A DNA stretch of 64,000 nt from Variovorax paradoxus B4 (GCF_000463015.1 NC_022247.1:2666001-2730000); one strand, 5' to 3'. Shown: positions 9,831-21,774, numbered from the stretch's first letter. Numbers and translations: made by a program. The notes: a model not told the origin generated them from the letters alone.

Positions 9831-12161
9831 TTGACCACAGATTCCACCCCCACGCGTTTCGGCAGCGGCCAGGCGGTGCGCCGCCTCGAGGACGAGAGCC
9901 TGCTGTCCGGTGCAGGCCGCTATACGGACGACGTCACGCTCCCCGGCCAGACGTATCTCGTCTTCCTTCGGTCTCCCTATCCGCATGCGCGTATCGTGTC
10001 GATCGACACGGCCGCTGCCGCTGCCATGCCCGGCGTGCTGCGCGTGATCACCGGCGCCGAGCTGGCCGAGGCCGGCGTCAAGCCCATGCCGGGCGCCGTG
10101 GGCTTCAAGCGGGCCGACGGCAGCGACTGTGCCAGCCCCCCGCGCCTGGCCATGGCGTACGACAGAGCCCGCTTCGTGGGCGAGGCCGTGGCCGCGGTGG
10201 TGGCCGAAACCGTCCAGCAGGCGCGCGATGCCGCCGAGGCGGTGGTGGTCGACTACGAAGCGCTTCCCATGGTGGTCGACCTCGCAAGCGCCACCGCCGA
10301 CGACGCGCCGCTGCTGTGCGAGGAAGCCTCCGGCAACGTCGCCGCCGAAATGCGGCACGGCAGCAGCGACGCCGCGACGGCCGCCTTTGCCAAGGCAAAA
10401 CACGTGGTGGCGCTCGACGTGGTCAACCAGCGCGTCGTGGCGCTGACCATCGAGCCGCGCTCGGTGCTCGCGGCGCCTGACGCCGAATCGGGCCGCCTGA
10501 CGATCCGCATGAGTACCCAGATGCCTTCGGGTGTGCGCGATTCGATCTGCGCCGCCATCGGCCTCGCGAAGGAAAAGGTGCGCGTGGTGGTGGGCGACGT
10601 GGGCGGCGGCTTCGGCATGAAGACGGGTGCCTATCCGGAAGACATTGCCGTTGCTTTTGCCGCATTGCAGGTCAAGCGCCCCGTGAAGTGGGTGGCCGAC
10701 CGCAGCGAAGAGTTTCTTTCGAGCGCGCATGGCCGCGACATCGAGGCCAAGGCCGAACTCGCGCTCGATGCGGACGGAAAGATTCTTGCGCTGCGCATCA
10801 GGACGCTGGCCAACGTCGGCGCCTATGCCACCGGCACCGGCGTTGCGATCCAGCTCCTGATCGGCCCGTGGGTGCAGACCAGTGTCTACGACATCCAGAC
10901 CATCGACTTCCATTTCAAGGCGGTGCTCACCAACACCGCGCCCACGGGCGCCTACCGCGGCGCGGGCCGTCCCGAGGCGATCTTCACCATCGAGCGATTG
11001 ATGGACGAGGCCGCCCGCCAGACCGGCATCGACCGCATCGCGCTGCGCCGCCGCAACTTCATCCGCCCCGAGCAGATGCCCTACAAGAACCCGATGGCGC
11101 AGACCTACGACACCGGCAAGTTCGAGTCGGTGATGGACCAGGCGCTGGCGCTGGCCGACTGGCAGGGTTTCGAGGCCCGTGCCGCCGAGTCGGCGAAGAA
11201 CGGCAAGCACCGCGGCCTGGGCATTGCCACATTTCTCGAATGGACTGGCGGCAATGTGTTCGAGGAGCGTGTCACGGTCTCGGTGCAGGCCGATGGCGTG
11301 ATCGAAGTGTTCTCCGCCGTCAATGCCATGGGGCAGGGCATTGCCACGTCGCTTGCGCAACTGGCGGTCGATGCCTTCGGCGTGCCGATCGAGAAGGTGC
11401 GCGTCGTGCTCGGCGACACCGACCGCGGCGACGGCTTCGGCAGCGCCGGTTCGCGCTCCCTCTTCACCGGCGGATCGGCGGTTCGCATTGGCGCCGAACG
11501 CACCATCGACAAGGCGCGCGCGCTCGCAGCTCAGGAGTTCGAGGCCGCCATCGACGACATCACCTACACCCGCGGCATCTTCAGCGTGACCGGCACCGAC
11601 CTTGAACTCGACCTGTTCGCCCTGGCGGGCAAGCAGCCCGAGCGCGAGATCTTCGTCGACTCCACCAGCACCGTGGCCGGCCCGACCTGGCCCAACGGCT
11701 GCCACGTCTGCGAGATCGAAATCGATCCGCCGACGGGCGAGATCAGCGTGGTGGCCTACAGCTCGGTCAACGACGTGGGCCGCGTGATCAACCCGATGAT
11801 CGTTCGCGGCCAGCTCGAAGGCGGCGCGGTGCAGGGCATCGGCCAGGCGCTTTACGAGCAGGTGGTGTATGACAACGAAACCGGCCAGCCGCTCACCGGG
11901 AGCCTCATGGATTACGCCGCGCCGCGCGCGGACATCGTCGAGACCATGTTCCACATGGAAATGGACGAGTCGACACCATGCGCCAACAATCCGCTGGGCG
12001 TGAAGGGCGTGGGCGAGCTGGGCACCATCGGCGCCACGCCGACTATCGTGAACGCCGTGGCCGATGCCTTCGCGCGCAATGGCCTTGCGGCGAGCGCTCC
12101 ACGCCTGCACATGCCGTTGAGCCCGGCGCGGGTATGGCAAGCCATGCACACTGTGGACTGA
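9831..12161 (+). CDS. molybdopterin-dependent hydroxylase large subunit, form-II CoxL-like
   Basis: 776 residues with a TTG start placed 5 bases after an AGAGGA ribosome binding site; longer upstream reading is shadow of aat. Aldehyde oxidase/xanthine dehydrogenase fold: a small N-terminal domain, G-G-G-F-G-M-K (about residues 260-266), active-site loop A-Y-R-G-A-G-R (residues 374-380), and the catalytic Glu in G-V-G-E-L-G (Glu729). A-Y-R-G-A-G-R is the form-II loop; true CO dehydrogenase has A-Y-X-C-S-F-R, so CO oxidation is unlikely. The FAD and 2Fe-2S subunits that normally accompany this protein are absent on both sides. Substrate unknown. Confidence 0.9.
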   Translation: MTTDSTPTRFGSGQAVRRLEDESLLSGAGRYTDDVTLPGQTYLVFLRSPYPHARIVSIDTAAAAAMPGVLRVITGAELAEAGVKPMPGAVGFKRADGSDCASPPRLAMAYDRARFVGEAVAAVVAETVQQARDAAEAVVVDYEALPMVVDLASATADDAPLLCEEASGNVAAEMRHGSSDAATAAFAKAKHVVALDVVNQRVVALTIEPRSVLAAPDAESGRLTIRMSTQMPSGVRDSICAAIGLAKEKVRVVVGDVGGGFGMKTGAYPEDIAVAFAALQVKRPVKWVADRSEEFLSSAHGRDIEAKAELALDADGKILALRIRTLANVGAYATGTGVAIQLLIGPWVQTSVYDIQTIDFHFKAVLTNTAPTGAYRGAGRPEAIFTIERLMDEAARQTGIDRIALRRRNFIRPEQMPYKNPMAQTYDTGKFESVMDQALALADWQGFEARAAESAKNGKHRGLGIATFLEWTGGNVFEERVTVSVQADGVIEVFSAVNAMGQGIATSLAQLAVDAFGVPIEKVRVVLGDTDRGDGFGSAGSRSLFTGGSAVRIGAERTIDKARALAAQEFEAAIDDITYTRGIFSVTGTDLELDLFALAGKQPEREIFVDSTSTVAGPTWPNGCHVCEIEIDPPTGEISVVAYSSVNDVGRVINPMIVRGQLEGGAVQGIGQALYEQVVYDNETGQPLTGSLMDYAAPRADIVETMFHMEMDESTPCANNPLGVKGVGELGTIGATPTIVNAVADAFARNGLAASAPRLHMPLSPARVWQAMHTVD

Positions 12162-12200
12162 AAGACACCTTCACCCCGGTGTTCGGAGGGCACATCCGCC

Positions 12201-13112
12201 ATGGTCGTCACCACCGAACTGCAGACCGACCCGATCCGCGTTTCGAGCTACCGCTGCGACGCGGGTCCTGGAGCGCGGCCGTTCACCGAGATGCACTCGG
12301 ACTATTCGGTCTCGTACGTGCGCAAGGGCAGCTTCGGCTACCGCGCGCGCGGCAACGCTTATGAGCTGGTGGCCGGCTCGGTGCTGGTGGGCTGTCCAGG
12401 CGACGAGTACGTCTGCACCCACGACCATCACATGTGCGGCGACGAATGCCTGGCGTTCCATCTCTCGCCGGGATTTGTCGACCTGATTGGCGGCGACCGG
12501 CGAATCTGGCGCACCGGAGGTCTCCCTCCGCTGCCCGAACTCATGGTGCTTGGCGAACTTGCGCAGGTTGCGGCCGAGGGGCAGAGCGATGCGGGCCTCG
12601 ACGAGCTGGGCATGTGGTTCGCGAGCCGTTTCGTCGAGGTGGTGGAAGGGCGCAGCAAACCCATGCCGCAATCCGCTGTGGCACGCGACAGGCGCCGCGC
12701 GGTCGATGCGGCGATGTGGATCGACGCGAACTCGCACGACGACATCGGCCTCGAAGGCGCGGCGTCCGAAGCGGGACTGAGTTCGTTCCACTTCCTGCGC
12801 CTGTTCTCGCAGGTGCTCGGCGTCACGCCGCACCAGTACCTGGTCCGCTCGCGCCTGCGCCACGCGGCGCGGCTGCTGGCGGACGACGACCGGCCCGTGA
12901 CCGATGTGGCCTTCGACGTCGGCTTTGCCGACCTGAGCAACTTCGTTCGCACCTTCCACCGCGCGGCCGGGGTGTCGCCGCGCGGCTTTCGCCAGGCCGC
13001 CAAAGGCGATCGCAAGATTTTCCAAGACCGCCTGGCCGCCCTGCTCAATGATGACCGCCTGATTCACCCATCGAGCAGAAAGTCATCGCCATGTACGACC
13101 ACATCGGACTGA
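12201..13112 (+). CDS. AraC family transcriptional regulator
   Basis: 303 residues. The N-terminal half looks like a cupin-type sensing domain. The C-terminal double helix-turn-helix is clear (about residues 180-275; [11 protein letters not shown] and the second [17 protein letters not shown] segment). Ribosome binding site GGAGGG. It lies 39 bases after the CoxL-like gene and its 3' end overlaps the VOC gene by 22 bases, so the run from 9831 to 13867 may be one transcript. Confidence 0.92.
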   Translation: MVVTTELQTDPIRVSSYRCDAGPGARPFTEMHSDYSVSYVRKGSFGYRARGNAYELVAGSVLVGCPGDEYVCTHDHHMCGDECLAFHLSPGFVDLIGGDRRIWRTGGLPPLPELMVLGELAQVAAEGQSDAGLDELGMWFASRFVEVVEGRSKPMPQSAVARDRRRAVDAAMWIDANSHDDIGLEGAASEAGLSSFHFLRLFSQVLGVTPHQYLVRSRLRHAARLLADDDRPVTDVAFDVGFADLSNFVRTFHRAAGVSPRGFRQAAKGDRKIFQDRLAALLNDDRLIHPSSRKSSPCTTTSD

Positions 13113-13450
13113 AAGTCAGAGACCTTGCCGCGAGCCGGCGCTTCTACGAGGCAGCGCTTGCGCCGCTCGGCCATGTGCTGGGCTCCCACGACAACACCTA
13201 TGCCGGCATCGGACCCGCAGGCGAGCCCGCGCTCTGGCTCTATGCGACCGAGGGTGCCAAAGGGCCGGGAACGCACATCGCCTTCCGCGCGGCCGATCAC
13301 AAGGCGGTCGAGGCCTTCCACAAGGCGGGCCTGAAGGCTGGCGGCACAGACAACGGCGGCGCAGGCCCGCGCACCGACTACAGCCCGACCTACTATGCGG
13401 CCTTCCTGATCGACCCGGACGGCAACAACGTGGAGGCGGTCTGCCCCTGA
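13091..13450 (+). CDS. VOC (glyoxalase/bleomycin resistance) family protein
   Basis: 119 residues forming one vicinal-oxygen-chelate unit: an N-terminal [11 protein letters not shown] strand carrying a likely metal-ligand His, and a C-terminal [10 protein letters not shown] segment with the Glu ligand. Typical lyase- or isomerase-type small enzyme. The start lies inside the end of the AraC gene. The substrate is unknown; an opened-ring aromatic or keto compound would fit the neighbourhood but is only a guess. Confidence 0.88.
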   Translation: MYDHIGLKVRDLAASRRFYEAALAPLGHVLGSHDNTYAGIGPAGEPALWLYATEGAKGPGTHIAFRAADHKAVEAFHKAGLKAGGTDNGGAGPRTDYSPTYYAAFLIDPDGNNVEAVCP

Positions 13451-13465
13451 AGGCGCGCGCAACCC

Positions 13466-15946
<2,481 letters not shown>

Positions 15947-16000
15947 GATGAACTTCCACGCGGCCGCCGCCTCGAATCCCGAAACGGACGAAACAACACC

Positions 16001-16660
16001 ATGCGACTCCTGCTTCTCGAAGACGACGTGATGATCGGCGAGGCCGTGCTCGACCTGCTGCGCGCCGAGCAATACGCCGTGGACTGGGTGAAAGACGGTG
16101 AGGCGGCCGAGTCCGCATTGCGCACCCAGCAATACGATCTCGTGCTGCTCGACCTGGGCGTGCCGCGCCGCGACGGGCTCGAGGTGCTGCGCAGCCTGCG
16201 CGCCCGCAAGCAGCGCATGCCGGTGCTGATTGCCACCGCGCGCGACTCGGTGCAGCAGCGCATCGAAGGACTCGATGCGGGGGCCGACGACTACGTGCTC
16301 AAGCCCTACGACCTCGACGAACTGCTGGCCCGCATCCGGGCCTTGCTGCGCCGTGCCGCGGGGCGCGCCGAGCCGGTGTACGAACACATGGGCGTGAGCA
16401 TCAACCCGGCCACGCGCGAGGTCGCGGTGGATGGCCAGCCGGTGGTGCTTTCGGCGCGCGAGTGGGCCGTGCTCGAACCGCTGATCGCGCGGCCCGGCAT
16501 GGTGCTGTCGCGCGCCCAGCTCGAGGAAAAGCTCTACAGCTGGAAGGACGAGATCAGCAGCAATGCGGTCGAGGTCTACGTGCACGGGCTGCGCAAGAAG
16601 CTGGGCGCAGAGTTGATCCGCAATGTGCGCGGTGTCGGCTACATGGTGCCGAAGACATGA
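16001..16660 (+). CDS. two-component response regulator, OmpR/PhoB type (PmrA/QseB-like)
   Basis: 219 residues. Receiver domain with acidic pair Asp8-Asp9, phospho-acceptor Asp51 (L-V-L-L-D-L) and the conserved Lys in V-L-K-P-Y-D (about residue 102), then a C-terminal winged-helix DNA-binding domain. The stop overlaps the kinase start (ATGA). A PmrA-like box upstream of the following htrA gene (18001-18017) fits this subfamily. QseB and PmrA are both close relatives, so the signal is not assigned. Confidence 0.93.
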   Translation: MRLLLLEDDVMIGEAVLDLLRAEQYAVDWVKDGEAAESALRTQQYDLVLLDLGVPRRDGLEVLRSLRARKQRMPVLIATARDSVQQRIEGLDAGADDYVLKPYDLDELLARIRALLRRAAGRAEPVYEHMGVSINPATREVAVDGQPVVLSAREWAVLEPLIARPGMVLSRAQLEEKLYSWKDEISSNAVEVYVHGLRKKLGAELIRNVRGVGYMVPKT

Positions 16661-17985
16661 TCCGCGCGTTGACCGGATCGCTGCGCGCGCGCCTGCTGTG
16701 GTTCCTGCTCGCGGCCATCGTGCTGGCCGCCGGCGCGCAGGCGCTGGTGGCCTACCGCACGGTCCTGAAGGAGGCCGACGACATCTTCGACTACCACATG
16801 CAGCAGATGGCGCTGTCGTTGCGCGCCGGCCTGCCGCCGAGCGCAGCCGTGGGCGGCCTGGGCAGCGGCGAGCAGAACTTCGATTTCGTGGTGCAGGTGT
16901 GGACCGCCGACGGCGTGCGCATCTTCGAATCCGCCGAGCAGGCCGCGCTGCCGCAATTGGCGGTGCTGGGCTTTGCCGACGTGCGCGCGCGGGGGACCAC
17001 CTACCGCGTGTTCTCGATGCAGACGAGCGGGCTCGTGATCCAGGTCGCGCAGGACATGGCGGCGCGCCGCAACATGGCTGGCGCGCTGGCCCTGCGCACC
17101 ATCGCTCCGGTGGCGTTGATGGCGCCGCTGCTCATGCTGGTGGTGTGGTGGGTCGTGAGCCGTTCGCTCGCGCCGGTGGCGCGCGTGCGCGGGCAGGTCG
17201 CGTCGCGGCAGGCCGACGATCTTTCCCCCGTGAGTGAGGAGAACCTGCCCGACGAGGTGCGCCCGCTGGTGCACGAGCTCAACCTTCTGTTCGACCGGGT
17301 GCGGCATGCCTTCGATGCCCAGAAGCACTTCGTCGCCGACGCGGCGCACGAGTTGCGCTCGCCGCTTGCCGCGCTGAAGCTCCAGGTGCAGGGCCTGCAG
17401 CGCGCATCCGATGCCGCGTCGCGCGAGCTGGCCGTAAGCCGGCTGGTTGCAGGCATCGACCGCGCGACGCGCCTGGTCGAGCAGATGCTCGCGCTGGCCC
17501 GGCACGAGGCCAGCATGGCTGCGGGCGCAAAGTCCGAACCGGTCGACCTGGGCGAAGTGGCGCGCCTGGCCATTTCGGATGCGGTCGCGGCCGCACAGGC
17601 CCGGCGCATCGACATCGGCATCTCGCATGCCGACCCGGCCGTGGTGAACGGGCAGCCCGAGGCGCTGCGCATGCTGCTGCGCAACCTGATCGACAACGCC
17701 GTCAAGTACACGCCCGAAGAGGGGCGCGTCGACGTCGGCATCGCAAGCCTCGGCGCGTCGGTCGAGTTGAGCGTGGACGACAGCGGCCCCGGCTTGCCGC
17801 AGGAAGAGCGCGAACGCGTGCTCGACCGCTTCTATCGCTCGGGCGAGCCGCAGGCGCCGGGCAGCGGGCTCGGCCTGGCCATCGTGAAGTCGATCGCCGA
17901 ATTGCATGGCGCCACGGTCGCGCTCGCGGCTTCCCCGACGCTGGGCGGCCTGCGGGTGCTGGTGCGCTTTGCCGCCAAGGCCTGA
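16657..17985 (+). CDS. sensor histidine kinase
   Basis: 442 residues. Two transmembrane segments (about residues 10-32 and 148-166) enclose a periplasmic domain of roughly 115 residues, followed by a HAMP-like linker, an H-box (F-V-A-D-A-A-H-E-L-R-S-P-L-A-A-L, about residue 232) and an HATPase domain (N-L-I-D-N-A-V-K-Y-T; D-S-G-P-G-L; G-S-G-L-G-L-A-I-V). It overlaps the response regulator by four bases. The layout matches QseC/PmrB kinases. The input signal is unknown; the downstream protease suggests an envelope signal. Confidence 0.93.
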   Translation: MIRALTGSLRARLLWFLLAAIVLAAGAQALVAYRTVLKEADDIFDYHMQQMALSLRAGLPPSAAVGGLGSGEQNFDFVVQVWTADGVRIFESAEQAALPQLAVLGFADVRARGTTYRVFSMQTSGLVIQVAQDMAARRNMAGALALRTIAPVALMAPLLMLVVWWVVSRSLAPVARVRGQVASRQADDLSPVSEENLPDEVRPLVHELNLLFDRVRHAFDAQKHFVADAAHELRSPLAALKLQVQGLQRASDAASRELAVSRLVAGIDRATRLVEQMLALARHEASMAAGAKSEPVDLGEVARLAISDAVAAAQARRIDIGISHADPAVVNGQPEALRMLLRNLIDNAVKYTPEEGRVDVGIASLGASVELSVDDSGPGLPQEERERVLDRFYRSGEPQAPGSGLGLAIVKSIAELHGATVALAASPTLGGLRVLVRFAAKA

Positions 17986-18000
17986 AATCGCCGCGCGTGG

Positions 18001-18017
18001 TTTAAGCCGCGCTTAAG
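18001..18017 (+). promoter_or_regulatory. PmrA/QseB-like box upstream of htrA
   Basis: TTTAAG-CCGCG-CTTAAG matches the YTTAAK-N5-YTTAAK direct-repeat consensus described for PmrA-class regulators. It lies 63 bases before the htrA start and immediately after the gene for the cognate-looking kinase. It predicts that the response regulator encoded at 16001 controls the protease gene. The box is seen; the link is inferred. Confidence 0.65.
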
Positions 18018-18079
18018 CCAGCGGGCCGACATTCCTTTCATCGTGTTTGCGTGCAGACGCATTGAAAGGAAAGCTAGAA

Positions 18080-19555
18080 ATGAACACCCGCCTGACTTCT
18101 CCCCATGCCCTGGTTCTGGCCCTGGCGACCGCCGGGGTGATCGGTGCCGTCGGTGCCGGCGCCTACACCAGTGCCCGTGCCGTGAATGCGCCGACCACCA
18201 ACGCCACGAGCATGGCACCCGCAGCCATGGTGACGCTGCCCGACTTTTCGACCATCACTTCGCGTGACGGCCCCGCGGTGGTCAACATCAGCGTGACCGG
18301 CACCGCCAAGGCGTCGGGGGACCAGGCTGCGGTCGAGATGCAGGGCATCGATCCGGACGATCCGATGTTCCAGTTCTTCCGCCGCTTCCAGGGCCAGATG
18401 GGCCCGCGCGCCCAGCAGCGCGAAGTGCCGATGCGGGCGCAGGGTTCTGGCTTCATCGTGAGCCCCGACGGCATCATCATGACCAACGCGCACGTCGTGA
18501 AAGACGCCAAGGAGGTCACCGTCAAGCTGACCGACCGGCGCGAGTACCGCGCGAAGGTGCTCGGCGCCGACGCCAAGACCGACATCGCGGTGCTCAAGAT
18601 CGACGCCAAGAACCTGCCCACGCTCGCGCTCGGCAACACCAAGGACCTGAAGGTCGGCGAATGGGTGCTGGCCATCGGCTCGCCCTTCGGCTTCGAGAGC
18701 ACGGTGACGGCCGGCGTCGTGAGCGCCAAGGGCCGCTCACTGCCCGACGACAGCTACGTGCCGTTCATCCAGACCGACGTCGCGGTGAACCCCGGCAACT
18801 CCGGCGGCCCGCTGCTCAACACGCGCGGCGAAGTGGTCGGCATCAACTCGCAGATCTACAGCCGCAGCGGCGGCTACCAGGGCGTGTCGTTCGCCATTCC
18901 GATCGACGTGGCGGTGCAGGTGAAGGACCAGATCGTTGCAACCGGCAAGGCCACGCATGCGCGGCTCGGCGTGGCGGTGCAGGAAGTGAACCAGGCCTTT
19001 GCCGACTCCTTCAAGCTCGACAAGCCCGAGGGTGCGCTGGTCTCCAATATCGAGAAGGGCGGCCCTGGCGACAAGGCCGGCCTGAAGGCGGGCGACGTGA
19101 TCCGCAAGGTGGACGGACAGCCCATCGTTTCGTCGGGCGACCTGCCCGCGGTGATCGGGCAGCTGACGCCGGGCAAGAAGGTCGCGCTCGAAGTCTGGCG
19201 CCAGGGCGAAAGGCAGGAGTTTTCCGCCCAGCTCGGCGATGCGAGCGACAAGCCCGCACAGGTCGCCAAGAACGACAGTGCGGCGGGCCAGGGCAAGCTC
19301 GGCCTCGCGCTGCGGCCGCTGCAGCCGCAGGAAAAGCGCGAGGCCGCCATCGAGAACGGGCTGCTCGTCGAGGATGTGGCCGGCCCTTCCGCCATGGCCG
19401 GCGTGCAGGCGGGCGACGTGCTGCTGGCCATCAACGGCACCCCCGCCAGGAGCCTGGAACAGGTGCGCGAGGTGGTGGCCAAGGCCGACAAGTCGGTGGC
19501 CCTTTTGATCCAGCGCGGCGAAGACAAGATCTTCGTGCCGGTGCGGATCGGCTGA
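18080..19555 (+). CDS. htrA: Do/HtrA family periplasmic serine protease with two PDZ domains
   Basis: 491 residues. Signal peptide or anchor (residues 10-33), trypsin-like domain with catalytic His138 (T-N-A-H-V-V), Asp168 (K-T-D-I-A-V) and Ser241 (G-N-S-G-G-P), then two PDZ domains (about residues 290-380 and 400-490). Degrades or refolds damaged envelope proteins. I chose the ATG at 18080, which follows GAAAGGAAAGC, rather than an in-frame ATG at 18047. The two-component pair is directly upstream and the PmrA-like box lies in its leader. Confidence 0.95.
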   Translation: MNTRLTSPHALVLALATAGVIGAVGAGAYTSARAVNAPTTNATSMAPAAMVTLPDFSTITSRDGPAVVNISVTGTAKASGDQAAVEMQGIDPDDPMFQFFRRFQGQMGPRAQQREVPMRAQGSGFIVSPDGIIMTNAHVVKDAKEVTVKLTDRREYRAKVLGADAKTDIAVLKIDAKNLPTLALGNTKDLKVGEWVLAIGSPFGFESTVTAGVVSAKGRSLPDDSYVPFIQTDVAVNPGNSGGPLLNTRGEVVGINSQIYSRSGGYQGVSFAIPIDVAVQVKDQIVATGKATHARLGVAVQEVNQAFADSFKLDKPEGALVSNIEKGGPGDKAGLKAGDVIRKVDGQPIVSSGDLPAVIGQLTPGKKVALEVWRQGERQEFSAQLGDASDKPAQVAKNDSAAGQGKLGLALRPLQPQEKREAAIENGLLVEDVAGPSAMAGVQAGDVLLAINGTPARSLEQVREVVAKADKSVALLIQRGEDKIFVPVRIG

Positions 19556-19575
19556 AGCCCGCGCAGGGACAAAAG

Positions 19576-19878
19576 ATGGCTTCGTCCGCGGGCGGCCTTT
19601 CGGCGCACATCCTGCCCACGTCGGCCACCATGATCGGCGTGTGCATGACCGTGATGTCGATCGGCCACCTGGGCCCGCGCGACGACCTGCGGCTCTTGAT
19701 CGACCGCCTGCTGGCCATCGACGCGCTGGTCTTCCTGGCCAGCGCGCTGCTGTCTTTCATCTCGATGCGCTCGCGCAACTCGGGCGTGCGGCTGGAGGCC
19801 TGGGGCGAGATGGTCTTCATCGCGGGCCTCGCGCTGCTGGCCCTGGGCGCGGTGACGCTGGCGTTTGCGCTGCGCTGA
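19576..19878 (+). CDS. small membrane protein of unknown function
   Basis: 100 residues with three predicted membrane helices (about residues 13-30, 40-60 and 75-98) and a short Arg/Asp-rich loop. It begins 20 bases after the htrA stop on the same strand and may be the last gene of that unit. I do not recognise the family. Confidence 0.7.
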   Translation: MASSAGGLSAHILPTSATMIGVCMTVMSIGHLGPRDDLRLLIDRLLAIDALVFLASALLSFISMRSRNSGVRLEAWGEMVFIAGLALLALGAVTLAFALR

Positions 19879-19893
19879 GGCTGGCGCCCCGGC

Positions 19894-20103
19894 TCAGGAT
19901 TCCTTGTTGCCCGGATCCTTGTCGGGAACCTGCGCGTCGAGTTCGTCCTTGATGGACTTGTTGCCCCGAAGGGCCAGAAAGAGCACGGCACCCAGGCCGA
20001 TGGCAACAATCACGGCAATGAATCCGCCGTCGAAGGCCCACCACCAGAACAAACCGCCCGCAACAAGCAGCAGCGCGGTGATGAGTAGAGATTTCAAGTG
20101 CAT
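19894..20103 (-). CDS. small membrane protein of unknown function
   Basis: 69 residues: two hydrophobic stretches (about residues 4-24 and 27-45) and a highly charged tail (K-S-I-K-D-E-L-D-A-Q-V-P-D-K-D-P-G-N). The ATG at 20103 begins directly at the first membrane helix; upstream in-frame sequence has no membrane or coding character. Converges on the previous gene. Family not recognised. Confidence 0.65.
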   Translation of the reverse strand: MHLKSLLITALLLVAGGLFWWWAFDGGFIAVIVAIGLGAVLFLALRGNKSIKDELDAQVPDKDPGNKES

Positions 20104-20571
20104 GGCCCAAGCCGATAGTACGTTGGCGCTAATGTACGCGTCGTTACCGTTCGGCGCCTGACTTGTGGTTTGGGATATACCCTCTTTTTGGCATTTCTCG
20201 ATCTGCCTTAAATGCCTTGGGGCTCCTGGCCTGCCGTGCCGCAGGGGGCGTAGCGCTCCATCGATAGATCTTCCGCGGCTCACTCCTACATGCATGCGCA
20301 AGCGAGCTGTCCTACGGTGTCCGAAACACCGGAGGTACTATCCACGCCGCGTACGCGCAAGCCTTTCCATCCTTCCGAAGATCCGAAGCTGGCATCCGAG
20401 GATCCCTCGGCCGTGATCCTACCCAAGGGACACCGCAACAGGGATATCGACACCGTGAAAGTGACGGCGGGTTCGCCAGCCGAGGAGTCCGTTGGCGGAC
20501 AGACGAATTCAAAAGAGGGGATGAGCCACTCGTCCCAGACCGGAAGAATCTGAAGAGAGCGAAGACGACGG
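20104..20571. other. intergenic stretch with one weak ORF candidate
   Basis: No recognisable gene in 468 bases of visibly lower GC. An 87-codon ORF at 20290-20553 (+) is hydrophilic, has no convincing ribosome binding site and resembles no family I know; it may be chance. A 7-bp inverted repeat, GGCATTT (20190-20196) and AAATGCC (20210-20216), lies near the left end. The stretch could be the decayed edge of an accessory insertion that ends at tRNA-Asn. Confidence 0.4.
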
Positions 20572-20826
20572 TCAGCCGTATGCCAGCGCGAGTTCCGTGA
20601 TTCCTTCTGACGTGATCTTCACGACCACCGCGGATTCGTAGTTCCTGAACGAACTGCAAAGATCGAGCGGAGGAGAGATGTCCGCTTCCACGCAGCCCAG
20701 CGCCTTGAGAACCGCAATGGCCTGGATCAACTCCGGATCCCGGACATGAACCGGGAACCTGGCGTGCTCGATCTCGAGCAGGTACTCGATGGGTGTAGCT
20801 GGCACCGTCGGGCGATGATGGCCCAA
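20572..20826 (-). CDS. hypothetical protein
   Basis: An 84-codon ORF whose first usable start is TTG at 20826; there is no early ATG and no clear ribosome binding site. The sequence is mixed alpha/beta with a central H-V-R-D-P-E-L-I-Q-A-I-A-V-L-K-A-L-G segment and ends A-V-V-V-K-I-T-S-E-G-I-T-E-L. It resembles small orphan proteins of accessory regions. It may be real but truncated. Confidence 0.4.
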   Translation of the reverse strand: MGHHRPTVPATPIEYLLEIEHARFPVHVRDPELIQAIAVLKALGCVEADISPPLDLCSSFRNYESAVVVKITSEGITELALAYG

Positions 20827-20918
20827 CCGTGACGGCTTGCGCTCAGCCTGAGCCGATGGAATTCGTGCGGATCACCCTACAGGCGTCGGACAGGGCGCAT
20901 GGCCAACAGGACTGTTGC

Positions 20919-21323
20919 TCAGATCGGCCGCACGTCGAAGAACGCCTCATCGGTATCGCCGAGGTCGCGAAAGCCAGCAGTTCGGGCCGCGTCATAGGCC
21001 TTCATCCATCGCTTTGCCAGCGCCATCTCTTCTCTCGTGAGATCGGTTTCGCTGGACTCGCTGGCACTCTGGAACGCGCGCAATGCCCGCACGACTTCGC
21101 CGTCGAGCTGTCGATCGAGTTCGCGCCGAAAACGTTGCTCCGCAACCTTGGCGGCATCGGCCGCCGGGTGCGGATAGTCGGCGAGCCGCACGGTGTACGC
21201 GACCCGAGGTTCCGGCTCGATGTCTTCGAACCTGAAGGGCGGGTCTTCCGGGGCATCGGTGTGCGGGGCTGCGACCGGCTGTGGAACTGCGGCTTGGGGG
21301 TAAAAAAGTTCAGCCTGGTTCAT
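20919..21323 (-). CDS. hypothetical protein, divergent from a LexA box
   Basis: 134 residues, no signal peptide or membrane segment. Pro/Ala-rich N-terminal 40 residues, then a charged helical region (about residues 55-125; A-E-Q-R-F-R-R-E-L-D-R-Q-L and M-A-L-A-K-R-W-M-K-A-Y). GGAGGA lies 8 bases before the ATG at 21323 but only 2 before the ATG at 21329, so I chose 21323. Its promoter region contains the LexA box at 21395-21410, about 70 bases upstream, so SOS control is possible. Family not recognised. Confidence 0.65.
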   Translation of the reverse strand: MNQAELFYPQAAVPQPVAAPHTDAPEDPPFRFEDIEPEPRVAYTVRLADYPHPAADAAKVAEQRFRRELDRQLDGEVVRALRAFQSASESSETDLTREEMALAKRWMKAYDAARTAGFRDLGDTDEAFFDVRPI

Positions 21324-21394
21324 GTTCATGTCCTCCGTCGAGTTCGGCAAAGCTCTGCGCACTTCCGCCGGGATCGAAACACTTTGCTGTAAAC

Positions 21395-21410
21395 CTGTAT
21401 GAATATACAG
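21395..21410. promoter_or_regulatory. LexA-binding site (SOS box)
   Basis: CTGTATGAATATACAG matches the beta/gamma-proteobacterial LexA consensus CTGT-N8-ACAG at all eight fixed positions, with the AT-rich core typical of real sites. It ends 12 bases before the ATG at 21423, where a bound repressor would block transcription, and also lies in the shared upstream region of the leftward gene at 20919-21323. Confidence 0.8.
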
Positions 21411-21422
21411 TAGTATTGGGGT

Positions 21423-21656
21423 ATGGAAAACATGCCCGCAACTCTCTGGATTGCCGCTTGCGCGCATCGGCTGCAGCAGCAGTGGCACACCGTCGACCCG
21501 CTCGAGCTGGAGGATGTCGCCCGTGATCTGTGGCGCGATGAACGCCTGCGATCGATGCCACCCGAGGCTGCGGCCGTGGAGTGGCTGAAACCGATCACCG
21601 AGCGACTCGGCTCCGTCGGCCGGGTGGCCGCTGGCCTGGAAGTCGGCCACACCTGA
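21423..21656 (+). CDS. small protein under a LexA box
   Basis: 77 residues, mostly helical and acidic in the middle (H-T-V-D-P-L-E-L-E-D-V-A-R-D-L-W-R-D-E-R). No membrane segment or known motif. The start at 21423 directly follows the SOS box; an alternative ATG at 21432 has a slightly better placed GGAA. Its position predicts induction on DNA damage. Size and control recall small SOS-induced checkpoint or toxin-like proteins, but the sequence does not allow a call. An intrinsic terminator lies about 90 bases downstream. Confidence 0.6.
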   Translation: MENMPATLWIAACAHRLQQQWHTVDPLELEDVARDLWRDERLRSMPPEAAAVEWLKPITERLGSVGRVAAGLEVGHT

Positions 21657-21746
21657 CATCTCGAGCCGGTGCTCGAAACCTGATTTGCAGTTGCCCCCGA
21701 ATCTTGGTTTTGCGGGGCCCTTGATGTGGCGACACCTCAAGGATTC

Positions 21747-21774
21747 CGCCCAGCTGCGTGCTGGGCGTTTTTTT
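21747..21774 (+). terminator. intrinsic terminator
   Basis: Perfect 8-bp stem CGCCCAGC (21747-21754) with GCTGGGCG (21760-21767), 5-base loop, followed by seven T. Probably ends the transcript of the small LexA-controlled gene. Confidence 0.85.
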
